Assembly (NCBI GenBank): GCA_002366565.1
Contig: DFBJ01000012.1
Location: 652,277 to 716,276, forward strand
Direction: 5' to 3'
Length of the DNA stretch: 64,000 bases
Origin: Bacteriovoracaceae bacterium UBA3083
GTDB lineage: Bacteria > Bdellovibrionota > Bacteriovoracia > Bacteriovoracales > Bacteriovoracaceae
Shown here: in pieces, positions 58,544 through 64,000 of the stretch
Numbering within the stretch: the first letter of the stretch is position 1
How the letters are laid out: the number at the start of each line of letters is the position of its first letter
Made by a program: the position numbers and the translations under genes
The notes under the pieces: model-generated
The model's input: only the letters and a program-made list of their open reading frames with translations
Database searches by the model: none
What the model was told of the DNA's origin: nothing

Positions 58544-60280
58544 TTGAAAATTTCAGAACACATGTTAAAAAAAGTTGAAGGACAGAAGGTCATGATTGGC
58601 CAACTGCTTCTTCAACATACTTCACTCACTGAAGATCAGTTAAACGAAGCACTAAATATTCAACAAGAATCAGGAATGCTTATAGGTGAAATCCTTCTCA
58701 AGAAGAACTATATTCACCCTCACGATATTATTAAGGTAATTTGTCATCAAGTAAATATTCCGTATATTACAGATATAAATGTAGACGATATAGATCCAAA
58801 CATTACACTGAGTATCCCAATCAACTACGCTAAAGCTCATGAGATACTTCCTATACTTGAAACTGATAATAGTGTTTCAGTTGTTCTTACAGACCCGTTC
58901 AACTTTGATGCTATTAATGACTTAAGAGAACTATTTAAGAAAGAAATCAAGCTAATTGTAGCTCATCCAATGAAGCTATCTGAAGCAATTAATAGAGTAT
59001 ATGAGAAGGCAAACACAAATATAGTTGACTCATTAGAAGATGAATTTGAAGAGGCACTCGACCTTGATGGACCAATCGATATTCTTGATGCTGGTGCAGA
59101 TGAAGCTCCTGTAATTAGATTTGTGAACTCTATTATATTTAGAGCAGTTAAAGAAGGCGCTTCCGATATTCATATTGAGCCATATGAAAAAGAAACAGTC
59201 TATAGATTCAGAATTAATCGTGTGATGAAAGAAATTCTGAGACAACCAATAAAAACTCACTCTGCAGTAAGTTCACGTATTAAAGTTATGGCGAAACTTG
59301 ATATTGCAGAAAAAAGACTCCCTCAAGATGGTCGTATTCCAATAAAGATGGCCGGAAAAGATATTGATATTCGTTTATCTACAGTTCCAATCCAAAGTGG
59401 TGAAAGAATTGTTATGAGAATACTCGAGAAGAACAATACTATTTTAAAGCTTGAGAACTTAGGCTTTCACGGAAAGGTCTTAAAAGACTTACAAGAACTT
59501 GGTTCTAGAAAGCATGGAGTTGTATACGTATCAGGACCAACTGGGCACGGTAAGACAACGACTCTCTTTGCTATGCTAGATGAAATTAACACTCCTGATA
59601 AAATGATTATCACTGTAGAAGACCCCGTAGAATATGAAGTTCCAGGAATTTCACAAATCCAGGTAAATAGTAAAATTGATCTCTCATTTGCTATAGCCCT
59701 TAGGTCAATACTAAGACAAAACCCTGATGTTATAATGGTTGGTGAAACAAGAGATAAAGAAACTGCTGAAATGGCAATTCAAGCATCTCTTACAGGTCAC
59801 TTTGTTCTATCTACAATTCACACCAATGACTCTTTTTCTGCTCCTGGTAGATTAATTGACATGGGTGTTCAACCCTTTCTAATTGCATCTTCACTTGCTG
59901 GAGTATTAGCTCAAAGACTTATACGTAAGCTTTGTAATCACTGTAAAGTTCCTCATCAAGTAACTCCATTTGATATGGAAATGATGAGAGTAACTTCTGT
60001 TCCAAATGACGCCACAGTATTTACTCACAAAGGTTGTCCTAAGTGTAACTATGATGGCTTTAGTGGAATGACTGTCGTTTCAGAACTACTTATTATAGAT
60101 GATATTATTCGCCCGCTAGTTCTAAAGAAAGCAGATTCAGGTTCTATAAAAAAAGCGGCAGTAAAAAATGGAATGATTACTCTTAGAGGCGATGCTCTTT
60201 CAAAGGTATTTTCAGGTATTACATCTGTTGATGAGATGGTTAGAGCAATTAATGACGAAGATCACCAAGAAGACGAATAA
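58544..60280 (+). CDS. gspE: Type II secretion ATPase GspE
   Basis: Cytosolic hexameric ATPase that drives pseudopilus assembly. N-terminal MshEN-like/GspE domain (1-160), then the ATPase: Walker A GPTGHGKTTT (331-340, His in place of the usual Ser), Asp box TVEDPVEYEV, Walker B DVIMVGETRDKETAE and His box STIHTNDS. The zinc-binding tetracysteine CNHCK...CPKCNYDG is present near residue 468. TTG start after AAGGGG, nine bases after gspD. Family length 578 is normal. Confidence 0.95.
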   Translation: MKISEHMLKKVEGQKVMIGQLLLQHTSLTEDQLNEALNIQQESGMLIGEILLKKNYIHPHDIIKVICHQVNIPYITDINVDDIDPNITLSIPINYAKAHEILPILETDNSVSVVLTDPFNFDAINDLRELFKKEIKLIVAHPMKLSEAINRVYEKANTNIVDSLEDEFEEALDLDGPIDILDAGADEAPVIRFVNSIIFRAVKEGASDIHIEPYEKETVYRFRINRVMKEILRQPIKTHSAVSSRIKVMAKLDIAEKRLPQDGRIPIKMAGKDIDIRLSTVPIQSGERIVMRILEKNNTILKLENLGFHGKVLKDLQELGSRKHGVVYVSGPTGHGKTTTLFAMLDEINTPDKMIITVEDPVEYEVPGISQIQVNSKIDLSFAIALRSILRQNPDVIMVGETRDKETAEMAIQASLTGHFVLSTIHTNDSFSAPGRLIDMGVQPFLIASSLAGVLAQRLIRKLCNHCKVPHQVTPFDMEMMRVTSVPNDATVFTHKGCPKCNYDGFSGMTVVSELLIIDDIIRPLVLKKADSGSIKKAAVKNGMITLRGDALSKVFSGITSVDEMVRAINDEDHQEDE

Positions 60281-60291
60281 GGTTATAAAGA

Positions 60292-61512
60292 ATGGCAATA
60301 TATAGCTATAAAGGTCTTGATAAGACTGGAAAAGAAATTAAAAAGACAATTGATTCTGATAGTCTAAGTTCGGCCAAGGCTAAAGTTCGCTCCATGGGCA
60401 TAATGCTTATAGAAATATCAGAACAAAAGTCTCAAAATAAATCTTCTATAAGTAGTAGCACCTCATTCTCGTTTGGCCCAATTGTCTCAATTCAAGAGCT
60501 ATCACTTATGACAAGACAGCTTGCGACACTTATAAAAGCAAAGATCCAAATTGTTGAAGCATTTAACGCTCTTGTAGACCAAACAGATAATCAAAAATTT
60601 AAGTCTATTCTTGCTGAAATAAAACAAAAGATTAATGAAGGTTCATCTCTTGCGAATGCATTAAGTGACTACCCTAAAGTCTTCGATAATGTCTATGTCA
60701 ACATGGTTGATGCAGGAGAAACGTCTGGAACACTACAGGTCGTTCTTCTAAGACTTGCCGACTTTACAGAAGCGCAAGTTAAGCTAAAGAATAAGATTAA
60801 GGGAGCAATGACTTACCCATTAATTATGGCATTTGTTGGTGCTGGAATGATGGGGATCATATTTATTTTTGTTATCCCTAAGATTACAAGAATATTTGAG
60901 ACAATGAAAAAAGATTTACCACTACAAACAGAAATTTGTATTTGGATTTCACAATTTCTAAAGAGTTACTGGTGGGCAGTAATTATTGGGACTTTCTTTG
61001 CCTTCACTTCGTTTAAAAAATATATTAAAACAAAACAAGGAAAGTCTAGATGGGATGACTTATTACTTAAGCTTCCTATCATTGGAGAACTTGTTACAAT
61101 GGTAAATGTAAGTAGATTTTGCTCTACACTTGCAACACTTCTTAACTCAGGTGTTCCAATTATTGCAGCATTAAAAATTGTAAAAAACCTAATTGCTAAT
61201 GTTCATATGCAACAAGCAGTAGAAGAAGCAAAAATAAATGTATCAGAAGGTGCATCACTAGCTGCTCCACTAGTTAGATCAGGACTTTTCCCTACCATGG
61301 TTACACACATGATGACACTGGGGGAAAAATCAGGAGAACTAGAAGATATGCTAAAGATCATTGCAGAAAATTACGAAGACCAAGTTGAATCAAAACTTAA
61401 TGGACTAACCTCCGTCTTAGAGCCTATAATGTTGGTCGGGATGGGTATTGCAGTAGCATTTATTATCTTTTCAGTGGTAGTGCCAATGATGCAATTAAAT
61501 TCGCTCCATTAA
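60292..61512 (+). CDS. gspF: Type II secretion inner-membrane platform protein GspF
   Basis: 406 residues with two repeated GspF domains: SLMTRQLATLIKAKIQIVEAF (first) and CSTLATLLNSGVPIIAALKIV (second), three membrane helices (about 170-195, 220-240, 370-400) and FPTMVTHMMTLGEKSGELEDM. It is the core of the assembly platform contacting GspE. Twelve bases after gspE; start ATG. Confidence 0.95.
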   Translation: MAIYSYKGLDKTGKEIKKTIDSDSLSSAKAKVRSMGIMLIEISEQKSQNKSSISSSTSFSFGPIVSIQELSLMTRQLATLIKAKIQIVEAFNALVDQTDNQKFKSILAEIKQKINEGSSLANALSDYPKVFDNVYVNMVDAGETSGTLQVVLLRLADFTEAQVKLKNKIKGAMTYPLIMAFVGAGMMGIIFIFVIPKITRIFETMKKDLPLQTEICIWISQFLKSYWWAVIIGTFFAFTSFKKYIKTKQGKSRWDDLLLKLPIIGELVTMVNVSRFCSTLATLLNSGVPIIAALKIVKNLIANVHMQQAVEEAKINVSEGASLAAPLVRSGLFPTMVTHMMTLGEKSGELEDMLKIIAENYEDQVESKLNGLTSVLEPIMLVGMGIAVAFIIFSVVVPMMQLNSLH

Positions 61513-61534
61513 TAAATAATCATAAGGAGATATA

Positions 61535-61987
61535 ATGAAAAAAAGAGGCATGTTAAATTTGCTTAGACAATCAGGCGGTTTCTCGTTAATTGAAATTCTT
61601 ATTGCATTAACGCTACTTGGTATTGCAGGTACATTTGTTGCAGGTCAGATTTTCTCTCAATTAACTGAAGGTCAGATAAAAGCAGCAAATATTCAAATGA
61701 AGAGTTTCAAATCAATTCTTCAAGATTACAGAAGAAAGTGTGGTGTCTACCCTCTTACTGACCAAGGTCTTGAAGCTCTAATCTCTAAACCATCAGGTGG
61801 TAAAGAGTGTAAGAACTACCCACCAGAAGGATTTATGGATGCAGAAGAAATTCCAAGAGATCCTTGGGATGAAGAATACTTCTACGAGTCTGATGGACGT
61901 AGCTTAAATATTTGGAGTTTAGGTCCAGATAGAACAGAAGGTGGAGACGGAACAGACGCTGACATCTATCTAAATAAAAAGAAGTAA
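61535..61987 (+). CDS. gspG: Major pseudopilin GspG
   Basis: 150 residues. A leader ends at Gly15 (QSGG) before the class III prepilin signal FSLIEILIALTLLGI, with Glu at position 5 of the mature chain. The C-terminal domain has DYRRKCGVYPLTDQGLEAL and the calcium-loop region GPDRTEGGDGTDADIY, the GspG signature. It makes the pseudopilus. RBS AAGGAGATATA. Confidence 0.95.
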   Translation: MKKRGMLNLLRQSGGFSLIEILIALTLLGIAGTFVAGQIFSQLTEGQIKAANIQMKSFKSILQDYRRKCGVYPLTDQGLEALISKPSGGKECKNYPPEGFMDAEEIPRDPWDEEYFYESDGRSLNIWSLGPDRTEGGDGTDADIYLNKKK

Positions 61988-61996
61988 TTTAAATAA

Positions 61997-62671
61997 ATGA
62001 AAGATACTGTCACAGGTAATAATAAAGGGTTCACTCTCATTGAGATGTTAGTGGCCCTATTACTTGTGACGATCGTCCTTACTGTCGTTTCAGGCACAAG
62101 TTTTTCTACAAGAAGAAATTTAGATGAGGCACTAAATGATATCGAAAGAGGTATTAGATTCTCCTCAGACGAATCAGCACTCAGAAACTCAATCATAAGA
62201 GTAAGATTTAAACTTGACGAAGATCCTCAGACTTGGTCCGTTGAATTTGGACCCGATGGAAACTTTGTTCTCCCTCCAATTAACCATAGCGTGTCTCAGA
62301 GTAAATCAGATGAAGAGATGGAGAAAAAAGCACAGAGTGAAGTTGATAAACAGTTCTCCAGAATCAAAGAGTTTCAAGAAAGTGATAGAGAATTTCCACT
62401 TGGCGTAAGAGTCATAGGTGTTGCAACGAGCCTAACACAAGCAATGCTATTAGATGGAGAGAATTCGGTTTATATTTATCCCACTGGTGAAAAAGATTCT
62501 GCTATAATAATCGTAGCATCAGATGATGAACTTGCTTCACTAAAGATATCTCCATTTACAATGGATATCGAAAGAGAATACTTTACAGTAGAACTTCAAA
62601 GAGATGGTGATATTACTGAAGCTCAAATTGAATTGGCCGAGAGAATATATCAAGAATGGCAAAAAAACTAA
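61997..62671 (+). CDS. gspH: Minor pseudopilin GspH
   Basis: 224 residues. Prepilin cleavage after Gly11 (NNKG) before FTLIEMLVALLLVTIVL. The GspH position in the operon, a FSSDESALRNSIIRVRF block after the helix and the size agree with GspH-type. The middle (SQSKSDEEMEKKAQSEVD) is a charged insert longer than usual. 16-base overlap with gspI. Confidence 0.82.
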   Translation: MKDTVTGNNKGFTLIEMLVALLLVTIVLTVVSGTSFSTRRNLDEALNDIERGIRFSSDESALRNSIIRVRFKLDEDPQTWSVEFGPDGNFVLPPINHSVSQSKSDEEMEKKAQSEVDKQFSRIKEFQESDREFPLGVRVIGVATSLTQAMLLDGENSVYIYPTGEKDSAIIIVASDDELASLKISPFTMDIEREYFTVELQRDGDITEAQIELAERIYQEWQKN

Positions 62672-63162
62672 GAAAGATATTAAACACAAAAGGATTCACT
62701 CTCGTAGAGGTGATGATTTCCTTGGCAATCTTTGCAGTCTTTGCGGCCTCCTACCTTACAGCTCAAGGTTATAATATAAGCGATAGTACAGTAATGCGAG
62801 AAGAGCTAGATCTCAAACGATTTGCAGAGCTTAAAATCAATGAAATTATAGTTACTCCCCCAGAGCTAAAAGATTCACTAACAATATCAAAAGATTCTGG
62901 AAAGTTTGAAGAAGATAATAACTTCAGCTATTCAATCGAATATAAAAAGTTTGTTGTTCCTGACTTAAATAAGATTACAGGCGGTGATCAAGAGGCTCAA
63001 GATCCAAATGAAACCAAGATATTTAATAATATAAAGAAAAACTTAGAGAAAATTATTTGGCAAGTTGAAGTAACTGTAAAAAATGAAACAAGTGAAAGAA
63101 TATACTCTGTTAGCACCTGGCTTTACAATCACCAAGCTCAGGTAATGTTTGAGCAAATGTGA
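62656..63162 (+). CDS. gspI: Minor pseudopilin GspI
   Basis: 168 residues, prepilin cleavage after Gly13 (NTKG) before FTLVEVMISLAIFAVFA. The tail (KKNLEKIIWQVEVTVKNETSE) corresponds to the GspI C-terminal strand. Overlaps gspH by 16 bases and gspJ by 4. With GspJ and GspK it forms the pseudopilus tip. Confidence 0.85.
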   Translation: MAKKLRKILNTKGFTLVEVMISLAIFAVFAASYLTAQGYNISDSTVMREELDLKRFAELKINEIIVTPPELKDSLTISKDSGKFEEDNNFSYSIEYKKFVVPDLNKITGGDQEAQDPNETKIFNNIKKNLEKIIWQVEVTVKNETSERIYSVSTWLYNHQAQVMFEQM

Positions 63163-64000
63163 GAGATTTAAAAAATAATAAATCCATTCAACTTACAAAC
63201 GCAGGCTTCACTTTAATTGAAGTACTCATTGCTATAACTGTTCTCTCAATGCTTATGGCCACAATGTATACGATCGTAAGTAATAGTACAGATACTAAAG
63301 ATAAAATAATTGCAGAAGATAAAGACTCACTTCAATTAATTACAGCTCTCGATAGAATGGAGCAGGACTTCTCACAAATATACTCTCCCCTTTATCACAG
63401 TGCTAAATACGTTAAGAAGTCATCTGATCAATATGAGTTTCAAAGCAATATTGATGAAGATGGAAATCCAAAAATAGTAAGCCCCTTAGACAGTTTTGAA
63501 GCATCTGAAAGATTTCCAAGTATAAGTACAAGTGCCGATATAGTTCCTGCACTACAGAATGAATCTAAATCTGAAATTATATTCATGACAACTGCAAACA
63601 GAAGAATACTCAAAGACTCTAAGCAGTCTAGATTTGGGTGGGTTAAGTATTCACTACGCTCTTCAACAAGAGATGATGACTTTAAAAGAGATGGTGGAGA
63701 TTACGAACTTGTAAGATCCATAGAGACTGAAAATATTTATAACAAAGAGTTTGATTGGAAAAATATTAAAGAGTACCCATTACTTAGAGATATAAAGTCA
63801 TTTCAATTTCTTTTTTGGAACGCAAAAACAGAGAAATTTGTAGATAAATTAGAGTTATTATCAGCAGATCAAGAAACTCCAAGATTGATAAGAGTTAAAC
63901 TTGTTTGGATCAATAGTGATAATAATGAGATTGAAGTAGTTAGAACTTTTAGACCACTTGCTCCTTACTTTGATACGGAAAAAGATGAAAAGGAAAAAGA
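63159..64000 (+). CDS. gspJ: Minor pseudopilin GspJ (3' partial, runs off the window)
   Basis: The frame starts at GTG 63159-63161, overlapping the gspI stop by four bases (GTGA), and stays open for 280 codons to the window end. The prepilin signal is FTLIEVLIAITVLSMLMA after Gly16 (LTNAG), with Glu at mature position 5. Its size (over 265 residues after cleavage) and place after gspI fit GspJ. A later internal start is unlikely since it would drop the leader. Start by GTG overlap is inferred. The C-terminus and any gspK or gspL, M lie beyond. Confidence 0.88.
   Translation, partial: MRDLKNNKSIQLTNAGFTLIEVLIAITVLSMLMATMYTIVSNSTDTKDKIIAEDKDSLQLITALDRMEQDFSQIYSPLYHSAKYVKKSSDQYEFQSNIDEDGNPKIVSPLDSFEASERFPSISTSADIVPALQNESKSEIIFMTTANRRILKDSKQSRFGWVKYSLRSSTRDDDFKRDGGDYELVRSIETENIYNKEFDWKNIKEYPLLRDIKSFQFLFWNAKTEKFVDKLELLSADQETPRLIRVKLVWINSDNNEIEVVRTFRPLAPYFDTEKDEKEK

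Noticed and set aside
1..64000. CRISPR array, prophage, insertion sequence or tRNA
   Set aside because: No spaced direct repeats, transposase or phage genes, or cloverleaf with a GGTTCRA loop were noticed on either strand. A tRNAscan and repeat search would be decisive.

Overview
This AT-rich window (AGA-dominated arginine usage, many TTG and GTG starts) looks like the chromosome of a predatory bacterium of the Bacteriovoracales (Bdellovibrionota), most like Halobacteriovorax or Bacteriovorax. This is inferred from gene style and content: many secreted hydrolases and lipoproteins, phosphorelay and c-di-GMP proteins, a type II secretion operon, a bactofilin cell-shape module and a histone-like protein. 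No database search was possible. I found no rRNA, tRNA, insertion sequence, phage gene or CRISPR array. Genes are dense, often overlapping by 1 to 19 bases, and several convergent pairs share hairpin terminators.

Layout. 0-7.5 kb: fabH, a secreted endonuclease I with a lipoprotein, tapT (DTW-domain tRNA modification), bpt (N-degron leucyltransferase), a CarH-like MerR regulator without key B12 residues, alkB and an amino-acid binding protein. 7.5-14.2 kb: a leftward set (trmFO, DMT exporter, UXS-like epimerase, glycosyltransferase) divergent from nadE and a lysine-rich histone/phasin-like protein. 14.2-19.9 kb: a signalling island with a hybrid kinase, an HPt protein, two single receivers, two receiver proteins with a related C-terminal domain, and a receiver fused to a novel-looking 27-residue repeat and ankyrin repeats. 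20-26.8 kb: a permease fused to Usp-like domains, a phosphoesterase, a diguanylate cyclase and an 831-residue receiver/acidic/coiled-coil protein.

27-29 kb: a tight operon of an L,D-carboxypeptidase-like enzyme with an NTF2-like tail, a one-pass membrane coiled-coil protein and a bactofilin, probably a cell-shape module. 29-43.5 kb: an M16 protease pair, an MBL hydrolase, alanine dehydrogenase, a large SH3/lytic transglycosylase, an unrecognised lipoprotein, a trypsin-like protease, a FliL-like protein, a pseudo-rhomboid, methylmalonyl-CoA epimerase and a cysteine-rich surface lipoprotein. 43.7-54.4 kb: an HD-GYP protein, a short asparaginase-like protein, htpG, an M15-like lipoprotein, a DksA-type factor, an FG-GAP/UnbV lipoprotein and an acyl-CoA dehydrogenase. 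54.5-64 kb: gspC-D-E-F-G-H-I-J, with gspJ cut by the window end.

Taken together, the secretion system could export the nuclease, protease and other enzymes that carry signal peptides. Alanine dehydrogenase, the amino-acid binding protein, acyl-CoA dehydrogenase and methylmalonyl-CoA epimerase fit use of prey protein and lipid. The phosphorelay, diguanylate cyclase and HD-GYP genes could time the life-cycle switches. The strongest candidates for undescribed biology are the cell-shape operon with its membrane adaptor, the repeat-bearing receiver protein inside the phosphorelay island, and the receiver/acidic/coiled-coil protein next to the diguanylate cyclase.
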